Shown in pieces: positions 1 to 10,773 of a stretch of DNA of 64,000 nucleotides (position 1 is the first letter of the stretch; each line of letters begins with the position of its first letter). Origin of the DNA: Parastagonospora avenae f. sp. tritici 18332-5 (lineage: Eukaryota > Ascomycota > Dothideomycetes > Pleosporales > Phaeosphaeriaceae); assembly GCA_022559985.1 (NCBI GenBank), contig JAFJTR010000057.1, forward strand, positions 124,001 to 188,000, in the 5' to 3' direction. The position numbers were made by a program, and so were the translations under genes. Under the pieces are notes generated by a model. It was not told the origin of the DNA, ran no database searches, and saw only the letters and a list, made by a program, of their open reading frames with translations.

Positions 1-10
1 AACACTACAA

Positions 11-3000
11 CTACCGACTCCTCCCCCCACTCCCACTCATGCCCACCTCCAAATCCTCGCGAATCCGACTCAACGCACTCTCCTGCTCATCATCCATATC
101 CTCGACTTCGCCATCACTATCCCTCTCCTCTTCGCCCTCACTCTCATCATCACTATCATCCTCTTCCTCAACCTTCGTATTGCGCGGATCGCGACCCAAC
201 TCAGGTTTTCTCTTCCGTTCAAAGTCCTCGGCGTGCGCGTCGCGCAGCATATCGCCGACGGACGTGATCGCGCGCTGGAGCGGTGAGGGGCGGAAGTCGT
301 CTTGTAGCGGCCGGCGCTGGCGGGCCGAGGAGCGCGTGCGCTCGAGGTGAAGTTGGGCGCTGGATGTGGATGCGGTGGGTTGTGTGGGTGTCGGGGGTTG
401 TTCTTCGTCGAGGCGCTCGCCGCGCTGGATGTGGCGTGCGCGTTCGCGGACGTGCGGGCTTGGGGGGACTTCGTAGGGGAGGGGGACGTCGCGGCTGGCG
501 CGGAAGCGGCCGACGTTGGTGCAGTGTTCGTTTTCGACGCGGAAGAGAGACCACATGCCTCGTCTGAGAATCTCGCTCATAGAGACGCAGAAGGATGTTA
601 CGGCGGAGTGTTGAAGCTGGAGGGGAGTGACCATGTACATGACCCAATTGAAGCGGAGGATGGGGTCGATCAACATCGCTGTGTAGTACCACCAGACCTT
701 TTTGTAGCCAAGCTCTTTACGCAGGAAGCGGTTTTTGGCATGCGGGTCGCCTAGACTCCAGTCGTAGTAGATGTCCCAGAAGCTGGTGTATACACTGTTG
801 ATGGTGGCGAAGGTGATGAAGGCGGCTTTTGTGGCAGGTTTCTGGTCCATGCGGTAGATGCTAAGTGTGGCGTAGAACATGATAGTAGCGAAGTACTTTC
901 CGCAATTGAGCAAATGGGGAAATTTGTTTCCTGTGTCGGAGTAACGGCGGATACATTGCAGAGCGCGCCATATGCCGGGGAGTGCAGTCAGGAAGCCGAC
1001 GACGCGTAGGTGCGACGAGTTGCAATTGCCAGGCTCGTTCCATCCACGCGAGTATAGGCAAAAGAGGGTTGCGATGTTCTGAGCCACGTTAGCAAGAGTT
1101 GGGAGGGTCCAGAGACAACACTTACGCCCATAGTGTATGTCAGAGAGCAAAACATGTCGCCAAGGTAAAAGTCTCGCCACTCCACAGGATAGATACCAGC
1201 AAGTAACAAGCGCCACTAGGGCATCGTTAGTGACTCCAATATATTAGCATGCAAATATGCTTACCAAGCTGTACAACAACCACATTCTAGTCCGGAAGTA
1301 GAAAATCTTCATCGGATTCAATAGGACGGCAACGGAAATGCCAATAAGAATAACGGGGTAGTACAAAAACACGTGTTCACCACCAATTTGGTGGAAGTTG
1401 AGGTACATGAACAAGCCGAGGAAGAAAAGGCACCAACAAGGGAGCTATTTGTGTAAGCAGGCGTCCAGAACATCGGTGCGGTATACATACTTCAGAAAGT
1501 TGCCTCCAATCGAGAAAGTGGCGGGTATCGTATTCGAAAATGAAAACATAGTTGATCTTGGTCTCATGCCAAACACGGCATGCTAAGCAGAAAAGGAGAA
1601 GAAGGAAGTTGGCGAGGAAATAGCCAGCGTAGATCTATCATGTGTTAGCCTGCTTCCACGCATTTTCATAGTATTGGACGTACCTGAAGAAGATAGCTTG
1701 TATTAAGCGAAAGTGAATTGCGGTCCGGGTCATCTAATGAAGCGATCTCATTCGCTTTGACAAGACCTTGCACACCCAGTATGATGCCTGCAGCCAGGAG
1801 CAGGCCGTTACGGAACGTGTTGTCTGTGTAATCACCAGCTCTGGCGATCTTGATACGCAGCTTCCCGACCGCGACTTTGTGGTTGCCCTGCTCGAAGTAT
1901 CTAGCATATAGATCCTCGACGGCTCGAATGTGTCCTTCGATGACATCGCTGTTCACGAACCAGGCTTTGTTCACCTTCTCGGTCATGTATTTACTCGACG
2001 GGCGGGCGTTGACCGTCTTGTCGTACTTCTTGTTGATCTTGCGGAATGCCGTGCGGTTAAGCAAGGCGTATGACTTGAGCAATTCAAGACCCCGATAGTA
2101 TTCTTGGAGCGCGGTCTTGAGCTTGCGCTTGGCTGATTGGTAGGGCACATCGGGGAAGTCTGGGCGCCGGACAAAGTCGCTGCGTCCTTCTATGTAGTCC
2201 TGAGGCTTCAGTGCCGCCGGTGTTGCTAGCTGGGTAATCTCCTTGGTGCTCTTGCCGTATTTGCCAGCATTGATCGCTTCCAGCGCAGCATCAATTGGAT
2301 TCAGCCACGAGGCATTGAGTGATTCCCCGTTTGTTTTCGTGTCGTCTGAATTCTCATCGCCCGAGCTGCTGGCGTGGCTGTGGCCGAGCAGGTGTCCACT
2401 ACTGTGATGCTTTTTGTTCTTTGCCTTTATTTTGGCCGTCTGGCGGTGGATGACCTCGTCGATGCGGCGGTCGCGCATGATGTGGAGCTGGTCCCGTAGC
2501 ACCGCGAGACGCTTCGTCGCTTCCCCCTCCTTCTCCTTGTAAAATGCCTCAATCTTCTCCAGCTCAAGATCGAGAAAGTTAAAGAATTCGGCTTGGCGGA
2601 GATCGAGGTCGCGATAGGCTTCAAGAGGGACGTCGCCAGGACTCATTGGCGGCGTCTTGCTGTTCATGGAAAAGAGCCGCCGCACAGACGGTCGGGACTT
2701 TGTCTGAGTGATGGGTCCCGCATCCGAATTCATTCGCATGGGGCTGAAGACACTCTTGTAGCGCGCTGGTAGTGAAGCATGCCTGCTGTGCGGCGACCTG
2801 GTCTTCCCAATCTCGAATGCATTGTCTGTGTCTGGCGCTGCGGGAGGAGCTACACCCGCTGTTTTTGGTCTCTGCAGCGATGGCCCAACACTTGAGGAAG
2901 ACTCGTTCGGATCCAAAGCTGCGCCTGGAAGCTTTAGAGAAGGGGCCCCCCCTCGATTTGCTGCGGCATCGTCATCCGGGGGGCTGCCCACGATGCTACC

Positions 3001-3515
3001 GTAGCTGGTCCCTCCTCTAAAGCCCGACCCTCTGGCCAACGGCTCCTCCTCGGGCGAGCGAGAGGGCCGTGCTGCTGGCACCGACTGCTTCCCGCCATTG
3101 GACTTGTCTTGGGCGCTGTTCTGGCTGTTCGTAATAGCCAGCGCGCGCAGGTCGTCAGGGTCTCTGGAGCCGAGGGTTGCCTCTCGTCCATTGTAGTTCC
3201 GGTTGATGTACGTGTACTTGGGCGCGGCGTCAAAGGGCGAAGGCTCGAAGGCGTTGGTGCCACGTTTGCGGAAGCGGGGCGTCTGATGTACGGTGCGGAG
3301 GGCGCGGTTGATGGCCTTGAGTTTCTTCTTGCCTGTCTGCAGCGGCGTTAGTCGCTGCGCCCGCCTAGGCGACTTGTCTCGAGCTGCGAACCTTGTAGTC
3401 CAGGTACTTTGCCCGCCATTCAGGTACCAAATCGCGCTCGAGCTCTCTGCGCACGTTAGCCGTCTGTTCGTAAGCTGTTCGTTGTCCTGCGGCGATCTTA
3501 CTTGGCAAACTTCAT
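11..3515 (-). CDS. SYG1: SPX-EXS phosphate exporter (SYG1/XPR1 family)
   Basis: Predicted integral membrane protein of the SYG1/XPR1 family, which exports inorganic phosphate and senses inositol pyrophosphates through its SPX domain. The start is at 3515 because it opens with MKFAKELERDLVPEWR, the typical SPX start, after removal of a short intron whose donor GTAAGA follows MKFAK. A second short intron follows YLDYK, and the SPX helices then run to about 1900, with a long low-complexity serine-rich insert near 2650-3100. Hydrophobic segments follow at 1260-1700. The EXS domain lies at about 260-1210, with typical stretches such as EWRDFYLGDMFCSL and RRYSDTGNKFPHLLN, and an intron at about 1080-1125. 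The C-terminus is acidic and runs to TAG at 11-13. There are at least five exons, and the internal borders near 1217-1730 are approximate. The family call is firm; phosphate export is family knowledge. Confidence 0.88.
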
Positions 3516-4110
3516 GATGGCGACTGCGACGCGTTAAGGGAGGAGGGCAGCGCGCAATAGCGGTAGGGAACAGTAGGTCAGCGCGACAATTGCTAGCTAT
3601 CGCGACATGAGTGAGAGGCCTGTCTTTGTACTGCCTGAAAGCACCAGCGTGAGTGTTACAGTGCGAACGACAGTGTAACCGCTTCGCAGCGTTGGCATTC
3701 GAACATGGATTTCCGCATCTTCACGAATCATGTCGCGACTTGGCGCGAGTCAAGCTTTTTAGTACGTCATTCTTGCCCCACCTCATCTCGACCTTGTTCA
3801 GACTCAAAGAAGAGTGAAGGGGAAGCTGAGGATGCTTCGAGCACACACGGAACAACTCGTGGCAGTCTGTAAGTCTAATGGAAGCATATCGCGGCACGAC
3901 CGGTTCGAGACGACCCGGCCCCGCGAGCGCGTCCACTCGGGACTAGTGCGCGGCTTTCACCACCAGTTTCCAAGGTTCGCGACCAAGGCCAGCATCAATA
4001 CTATCACAGGCATTTCATGATATGTTGAATGTCAGGATGTTTGTAAACATTTCATTGTTCTCTCGAAGCTACTGCAGTCTAGCTCACATCTACTTCAGTA
4101 CAACCTTCGC
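3516..4110. other. intergenic region, no gene seen
   Basis: This stretch separates the start of the SPX-EXS gene from the 3' end of the CipC-like gene. It should contain the SPX-EXS promoter. Short open frames on both strands show no family motif, no splice-supported extension and no recognisable RNA. Confidence 0.5.
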
Positions 4111-4657
4111 TTACCACCCCCGCCTGTCAAAGTGCTGCGGGCGCCCGTACTGGTTGGGATCATACTGGTCCGCACCTTGGCCGTTCACGTAGTGCTCGTC
4201 GTACATGTGCTCGGCCTGTCTCTTAGCCTCATGCTGGGCCTTCTCGCGGTCAAACCAGTCCTCGCCCTTTGTCTCGGCCTGCCATCTGTCAATATATTAT
4301 ATCTCTGTGGACGTGATCGGACTCACGAGCTTGTCGACTTCGGCACCTGCGAAGCCGGCGAGAAGTTCTTTGGCGAATTGGTGGGAGACGGGCTTGCCTG
4401 GTCATGAGGGTCAGTATAAAGTGTACTGGCTTGGATGATAGATGCACGAACCCTCCTTGCGCTGATGGTCCTCGAAAGCTTTGAAGCCGGCAAAGGCAGC
4501 TCCGCCGGCGATCAATTCATGTCCGAAGCTCGACTTGTTCTCCTCGAAGTTGTCGTTCTCGTACACCTGCTGGTACTTGTCTTCGTTGTTGTCTGTTGGT
4601 TGTTAGGCACCGCTCGACTCATGCTAGGTTGGAGTGTCACCTACCCCAGAAACCCAT
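4111..4657 (-). CDS. CipC-like stress protein (DUF3759)
   Basis: Small soluble protein of the CipC / DUF3759 family, first described as concanamycin-induced in Aspergillus and often strongly expressed under stress or in infection structures; its biochemical role is unknown. Four exons join in frame: 4657-4645, 4592-4452, 4397-4327 and 4278-4111, giving 130 residues. The protein starts MGFWDNNEDKYQQVY, typical of the family, carries the central glycine/alanine-rich helix ELIAGGAAFAGFKAFEDHQ, and ends in a charged helix followed by a Tyr/Gln/Pro-rich tail and TAA at 4111-4113. All introns have GT-AG ends and the exon lengths keep phase. The first exon has only 13 nt. The length matches the family. 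Confidence 0.88.
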
Positions 4658-5410
4658 TGTGAATGCTTGTGTGACTTATGAGTGGTACCAAAGGTATTGG
4701 ATGATGTAGAGGCTGTAACGAAGCAGAAAAAGCCGGCGCATCACGTCAATTAAGTAGCTTCGTGTCCGCCAGCAGCCCTGCATGATGCATTCGTCACTCC
4801 ATCGCCGCACATGCAGTAGCCCGCTCATGAGAGCGAATCATTGCGAAGACTCCCATCGTACCCCTTTGATGCATGTGAAGCCCTCAGCCATCCAAGGGTC
4901 CAATTGTGGCACAGGGAGTGAGGTATTTGCAGGCATTGCGCTCATGCCTGCGCATAATGACGCATTGACGGAGAAGCATGGTGTCCCGATTGGACAGATG
5001 CGTCGTGCTGGCGGCATGTACGCCTGGATGAGGTCTAGATGCATGCGTAATCCACTGGCGTTGAAACAGGAAGCTAATTAAGCTTCCCAAGCTTTTTGGA
5101 CAAAGCTTAGCTAGTTGCCGATGTAAGACCATCCGTGCCTAGCTCTTGCTCGCCCGGAGACAGCTGTTATTTTGACGATGGCTCGACAAACACTTTCAGC
5201 TCTTGCGTCCATGTCTTTCGGACCAGACGCCTTATCATTCATGGCATGCTCGAGACGCACGTGAGTGATGTAGCTCTAGAAACAATAAGCTGCCATGCTT
5301 GGCGAGCGATCTCCCGAGGTCCCGCCCACATCTTCAGATCCACTCCGAAACGTCATCCTGTCACCTCACCTAACCATGCCCACCACCACAGCCCGCACCT
5401 CGCAGCAACC
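4658..5410. other. intergenic region, no gene seen
   Basis: Head-to-head intergenic region between the CipC-like gene (minus) and the hydrolase-fold gene (plus), so it presumably holds both promoters. Open frames at 4782-5132 are present on both strands but have no recognisable protein features. Confidence 0.5.
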
Positions 5411-6184
5411 ATGCCCGGCCGGCTACCCACAAACGCCGACTTCCCCCCCTCTGCCGTCCTAAACATCATTCCACGTGCGTAGACTTCCTGCCGCGTCCAC
5501 TCGCTTCCGCTGACAGCCTCAGCCCCAACCTCACATCCCCCCACCAACATCCTCATCCTCCTCCACGGCCTCGGCGACACGCACGCCCCCTTCACGAAAC
5601 TCGCCCAGCAACTAAACCTACCCGAGACAGCGTGTATCGCCCTCCAAGCTCCGAATGGCCTGATCCTCGACATCGGCGGGTATCAATGGGGCGACGACCT
5701 CGTCATGGACCAGAGTAATGGCGAACTCGACATGGACACCGGATTCAAAGGCGCGACGCGCTTGTTACTGGATCACATGGTGAGAGATGGACTAATTGGG
5801 AAATGCGGCTATCAAGCGCGCGAGATAGTGATTTTCGGATTTGCGCAGGGGGGCATGGCGGGATTGCACGCCGCTGCGGAATTCGAAGGGAGCGAGTTGG
5901 GCGGCGTCGTGAGCATTGGGGGCGGGCTGCCAGACTCTCTGGCTTTGAAGAAGAAGTGCAAGACGCCGGTGTTGGTGTGTAGAGCGTCCAAGGGCTCGAA
6001 GGTTACGGATAGTGCGGTGGCGAGGATGAAAGATGCGTTTGAATATGTTGAGGTGAAAGATTGGAAGAGGAATGGGGATGGAATGATGAGGAATCGCGAA
6101 GAGATGATGCCGATTATGCAGTTTTGTGCGAGGAGGTTGTTGAGTAGACGGGGGGTTCCGGATGGGAGTGTGGAGTTGACTTGA
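5411..6184 (+). CDS. acyl-protein thioesterase / carboxylesterase-fold protein lacking the nucleophile Ser
   Basis: Two exons (5411-5474 and 5517-6184, intron GTGCGT...TGACAG) encode 243 residues with the alpha/beta-hydrolase layout of the acyl-protein thioesterase / phospholipase-carboxylesterase family. The oxyanion-hole segment ILILLHGLGDTHAPF is near residue 40. The nucleophile elbow, normally GFSQGG, reads GFAQGG (codon GCG, about 5850), so the catalytic serine is alanine. The C-terminal part is short, and the usual Asp and His of the triad are not obvious. The protein therefore looks like a non-catalytic relative or a divergent subfamily rather than an active depalmitoylase. The frame is open and intact, which argues against a random pseudogene. 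The fold assignment is good; function is unknown. Confidence 0.82.
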
Positions 6185-6764
6185 AAGATGACATGTGGGG
6201 CTGCGGACATGTCGATTTGGACGGGCTTGGAGCGTTGGTCAGCATGTGCAGCTTCGAGGTTGAGACAAGAGATGGGAAGTCTTGTTCCAGAGCAATGGTA
6301 CGGTGTGGCGCACACAGGGACTGATGAAATGCGCTTATCACAATATCAATGTCAGATATCTGACAGTATATTCAGCCTACAAAGCTATGTAGACAGTAGC
6401 TCTACGGTGAATCAAGACACCCTATAGACGCGCTGCTATAGCCTGGAATAGGGTCTCGCGGGCTGATCCGTATTGGCATTAATCTCCTTCTCGCGTTCTT
6501 TAATAGCAGTACGACCCTCCTACGCCCAGGATATCACCACCGCATGAGCTAGTTCAGACGCCCTTATGTGGGGGTTGAATCACATGCTGCTCTCGACCGT
6601 GCAACGCCTTGGAACAGTCAGGTTGCAACGTTGGGGCTAAAGGCCAGATGGAGTACGCAGAAAACGTATATTAGTACGTATGTATTTATAATTACGCTAA
6701 CATCATGAAAGCAAGCTTAACCAACTCAAGGGCCCCTTTTTTTTCTAGAGTCTACATCTTGCCG
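6185..6764. other. intergenic region, no gene seen
   Basis: Convergent 3' ends of the hydrolase-fold gene and the Zn2Cys6 gene. It includes a short palindromic motif near 6353-6366 (TCAGATATCTGA). No coding feature is supported. Confidence 0.45.
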
Positions 6765-8042
6765 CTAAAACATATGCTCCTCGACCCAAAACGCCCGTAA
6801 GTTATTAATCAACTGGAGAGAAACCGTTTTCAAACGCTGTCTCTGCTCGTTATATAGCTGGTTCAGAATCTCCGCGGAAAAAGGCAACGACGCCGCCAGC
6901 GTCTCGTAGTATGAAGGCGTGAGATTGCCGCCAGCCATGCCATCTCGATTCGACGACATGGATGCAATCTTGGCGCCTAGGAGGTCCATGGAGGCCCGCA
7001 CTTGGTACAGCTCGTCTAGCAGTTGCTGGATGGCTTTTTGGTCGCCTCCGCCCGCTGCTAGCGAGACACTGCTGCGGGACGACTCCGACGCAGCGGTTGA
7101 TGACGAAGACGAGAGAGTCATGCTCAATTCGTCTACTTCTGGGATGCTCAGGGCCTGTGATGCGCAGACGTAAGCGTCGAGCACCTTGGACATGAGCAGG
7201 CAGACGACGGCCAAAAGGTAACCGTCCTTGGAGCTGTCGGACTGCAGCATGTCGCTGACAGTCCCTGTCACCTTCCTGCACCTGTCCATAAGCGTGGTGG
7301 TGGAGATCTCGCGCTCTAGAGGCGACAGGCTCTCGTACAGAGGGTGGTCTTCAGGGCAGCAGAGGGTGCCCATTAGCTGCAGAGCCGTCTTGATGCCCTC
7401 CTGCTGCTGCGACAACGTGAAGATCTGCGAGTTACCGAGCTCCTGGAAGAGCTGCTCGTTGGGCAACGGCGCGTTAGCGAAGCTTGCTTGCGTCCCATCT
7501 TGTGCGCACAGATCTTGGCTGGAGAGAGGGTGGCTTGCATGGAGGCCTGCATGGCAGCTGTCGTACGTCATCTCGTGAGACCCGCTTTGCGATGTGCCCA
7601 GCGTGTACGCATGTGGCATGTCGGAATCTACGCCGGTGTTGTAGGATTGGACAGGCGCGGAGAAGTCCAAATCTGTTAATAGCATGGAGAAGCAGGTATC
7701 AGCAGTGGTCGTAGGCATCATCGCTGCTTCAAGGGCGTCAATTCGGGAGCTCAACATTGTAAAATCAGGTCCTGATTGCCTCCTTTCCACAGGCGACAGC
7801 ATTGTTGATTGCTCAGGCGTTGTTGTGGGACTGAGACTGCAGGTGGCTATTGGTGTCGTCTCGTCTTTCGAGTCACTTCGAGAGACAGCCTTTCTGCCAG
7901 TTCTTTGCGTGACCAGATACTGGCAAGGCGTACTCCTTTTTGCGCATCTTGTGCATTGAGGCTTGTCTTTGGAACATTTGGTCTTGGAGATGGCACAAGC
8001 TTGACAGCTGTCGCGGAGCCGGATACCGGATGGGGGTGGCAT
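6765..8042 (-). CDS. AflR-like Zn2Cys6 transcription factor
   Basis: Single-exon 425-residue regulator. Residues 13-43 carry the fungal binuclear zinc cluster in the spacing C-x2-C-x6-C-x6-C-x2-C-x6-C (CQAC...CSKDKPQC...C), followed by CQYLV, a combination typical of AflR-type regulators of secondary metabolite clusters. A long polar linker rich in Ser/Thr follows. The C-terminal half has the helical aflatoxin-regulator-like region (around GIKTALQLMGTL and KDGYLLAVVCLLMSKVLDAY). Such proteins bind palindromic or direct CGG-type sites and switch on neighbouring biosynthetic genes. It lies about 7 kb from the 3' end of PKS1, so control of PKS1/AOS is plausible but is inference. No frame damage is seen. 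Confidence 0.88.
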   Translation of the reverse strand: MPPPSGIRLRDSCQACAISKTKCSKDKPQCTRCAKRSTPCQYLVTQRTGRKAVSRSDSKDETTPIATCSLSPTTTPEQSTMLSPVERRQSGPDFTMLSSRIDALEAAMMPTTTADTCFSMLLTDLDFSAPVQSYNTGVDSDMPHAYTLGTSQSGSHEMTYDSCHAGLHASHPLSSQDLCAQDGTQASFANAPLPNEQLFQELGNSQIFTLSQQQEGIKTALQLMGTLCCPEDHPLYESLSPLEREISTTTLMDRCRKVTGTVSDMLQSDSSKDGYLLAVVCLLMSKVLDAYVCASQALSIPEVDELSMTLSSSSSTAASESSRSSVSLAAGGGDQKAIQQLLDELYQVRASMDLLGAKIASMSSNRDGMAGGNLTPSYYETLAASLPFSAEILNQLYNEQRQRLKTVSLQLINNLRAFWVEEHMF

Positions 8043-9520
8043 GGCTGCAACTGAACCAACAACCCAGAATCAAGGTGTATGCAGCTTCGTGATGATTGGA
8101 TAAAAGTGGGGTGATTTAGATCTCCGATTGAAGATCAATGGGGATTTCTTCGTAGTGATTTCCGAACGGGTGGGTACAAGGAGGGCGAAGAGCTACGGCT
8201 TTGTCACTTAATAAAATTTAAGCGTTGACCAGTCAGCTATATACATCCGTGAGATCATCATCTTGCGCAATTGCTGCCAAGGTGCAGCATACTTCGGAGG
8301 CATAACGCAAATGTTCCTCTCCAGATTTACGACCCCGAACGACCGCGAGGGCATGCAAGCCTCAAAGGCTACCATGTAAGGCCCGAAAGCCACGCTCGGC
8401 TCGCTTGCCTACGTACGAGAGCAGAATAGTGTTTTCGATACATACATATGCTCTCATATCTGTTGAAAGGATCATCGAGATTCTTTATTCGGATCGCCGG
8501 TGCGGTACTTTCGACTGCCTTTTTCTGTTAGGCTGAGGCGTATTCTCGGTTGGTGTGTGGGGTTTCATGCACGATTCACCTGATCACCGGAAGGTTGGGG
8601 CGGAGCGACGTATACACAGCACTCTTACCGTTTCAGCTCTACTGACCTGACCCATGCAGGATGTCGGATGAGCCGCGGTAGAATCTTCTCGCACCGCCAA
8701 CGTGCGCATCAACGAGTACGAGTCGACGTGATCATGGCACTTAATGTTCTTGCGACATGAGTATCGGCCATTAAACGTTAACATAATTGACCGATCTCCC
8801 GCATCAGGAAGTCCCAGGCGCACGCAATAGCTGCAATCAAACGCGGTTGTAGTCTACCATATTGCGTTCCTTCTACACATAGCTCGTTGCCTATCTACAC
8901 TGTTAATGAACATTTCTTGGTAAGCGTACGTGGACCCTGCGGGAAAAATGGATCCTTCAGTTGTTCATGATCTCTGCCCCCACGTGTTCACCAGACTAAA
9001 TGCCCCTCTTGTCGTATTGGAACCGGTGCAACTTGCGACCCATCACAGCATGGGCCGGGCCGCTGCCGCTCTACCGAAACGGGCCATAACACATGATATT
9101 CGTAATGCAATGCATGCCAAGACGTACTAGACTCGCGGAAGCGGCACGGTGGGTGGCTCGGGTACCGGTGTCAGCTACATGCATGGTAGCAACGGATCGT
9201 GTAGTCTGGATAACATCCCCATGTGTTGTGCATGGACTAGACTCGGGATAATGCCGCCGTGTGCATCAAGGCAAGTGGAGCCGATGTCATCCACGTACAT
9301 GGCAGCACAGAATTCATGACACGATCTGTACACCGTGTCAGCCAATTGCAGAATCGCGGCGTTGGTTCGCCTATCGGACCAATGACGAACGGTCAGCTCC
9401 ATGACCTAAGACCGTTCAATACCGTGCCGCAATTGTGTTAAGTCTCGTCCAGCATAGATAAATAGACAATGCTCACTTTCGACAAAGGCAAGCTGCCAGA
9501 AGTGCTCAAACAAGACCGTC
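8043..9520. other. long intergenic region, no gene seen
   Basis: About 1.5 kb between the divergent AflR-like gene and the NmrA-like gene, so it holds both promoters. Short open frames have no family features. I see no transposon terminal repeats or RNA gene. Confidence 0.45.
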
Positions 9521-10660
9521 ATGACCAAAAAGCTCATTACTATCCTTGGCATTACCGGGACGCAGGTATGTTGAGTACCTTTTCGTTAAACCCCGTCATG
9601 GGCTATGCAGAAACTGAACTGTGTTCCAGGGCGGCTCTGTCGCTGGTCGATTCCTCTCCCATGCAGAATGGCGAGTGCGCGGGCTAACGCGTGATCCTGG
9701 TTCCGCCAAAGCCAAGGAATGGGCGAGCAAAGGCGTCGAAATCGTAAAAGGTGATCACGATGACGTGGAATCACTCAAGGCCGCTTTCCGAGGCACTCAC
9801 GCCATCTTTTCAGTCACTGATTGGGCTGGCTGCTACTCCCGAGTCATTCAGGACAAGGCCCTGCAGGAGAAGGCAAAGGCGGCAGGGATGTCAGTCGAGG
9901 AATACGCAGGGGACTTGGAAAGGTTACAAGGCATCAATATAGCGACGGCAGCCTCCGAAAGCAACGTCCTCTCCACCCTGGAGAAATTTGTCTTTTCAAC
10001 ACTAGCCGCAGTGCGGCGAATCAGCGGCGGCAAGTACAAGCACGCGTATGAGTTCGACTCCAAGGCCAGCGCCGAACGTTACATACGGAATGAACTCCCA
10101 GAGCTAAGATCCAGGCTCAGTTCCGTCACAATGGGTACGACATGAAGAAGAGAATATCTGAGAACGTGAACTGACAGGCAGAAGGTATTTTTCAAGAGAC
10201 CTGGCGCGAGATACCCGCTTTCAGACCGCGCAAGCAGCCAGACGGTACGTTTGAATACGTGCGTCTCAAGACTTCTGGCTCGCACCTGGAGAATCCCGAG
10301 GTTGTTGCTACCCATGATACAGGCAAGTTTGTCGAGGCTCTGGTTCTCCATCACCCGGCCGGCACCGACGTCTTGGGGGCCAGTGGAATAATCACCAAGC
10401 CAGACTACGCAGCTCTCTGGGGTCGCACGCTTGGAGTCAAAGCGACAGTACGAGACGTCTCTGAAGAAGAGTACTTGAAGTACGTCCCCGAGGGCATGGA
10501 GTTAACCTTGGTGGACCTCGTCCGATTTTTCGCAGAATATGGGTACGCAGGTGGAAACCCCAAGGTGAAAACCCCGGCAGATCTGGGTATCGAAACAACC
10601 TCTTTGGAGGAATTCTTCCGGAGCGAGGATTGGAGTGATGTGTTGAAAGGAGAAATTTGA
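9521..10660 (+). CDS. NmrA-like family NAD(P)-binding protein
   Basis: Three exons (9521-9565, 9630-10134, 10182-10660) encode 342 residues. The N-terminus, MTKKLITILGITGTQ joined to GGSVAG, forms the NmrA-type glycine motif GxTGxQGGxV of an atypical short-chain dehydrogenase Rossmann fold. A basic LTRDP segment suited to NADP follows. The middle is HAIFSVTDW...KALQEKAKAAG and the end EEFFRSEDWSDVLKGEI. Family members either sense NAD(P) redox state and bind transcription factors (as NmrA does with AreA) or act as reductases. The gene is convergent with the bZIP gene, 113 bp away, and next to the AflR-like gene. A redox-sensing partner of one of these regulators is therefore possible but unproven. 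The acceptor at 10181 was chosen because it is the one that keeps frame. Confidence 0.85.
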
Positions 10661-10773
10661 CCTTTCCTGGTCTGCTGATTTATCATTCAGCCGATTCAAA
10701 CCGTTGCAGCAGGATGGCGTGATCGCATGGGCGATTATCTTGCAAAAGGTGGTAGTAATTTCCGATATCTACA

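Noticed and set aside
283..754. Plus-strand open frames inside the 3' part of the SPX-EXS gene
   Set aside because: They are antisense shadows of the real exon on the minus strand, caused by GC-rich codon use.
4782..5132. Overlapping open frames on both strands between the CipC-like and hydrolase-fold genes
   Set aside because: Located in a shared promoter region, without family features. The gene starts on both sides explain the region.
6353..6366. Perfect short palindrome TCAGATATCTGA as an operator
   Set aside because: It lies between two convergent gene ends rather than in a promoter, and single palindromes of this size occur by chance.
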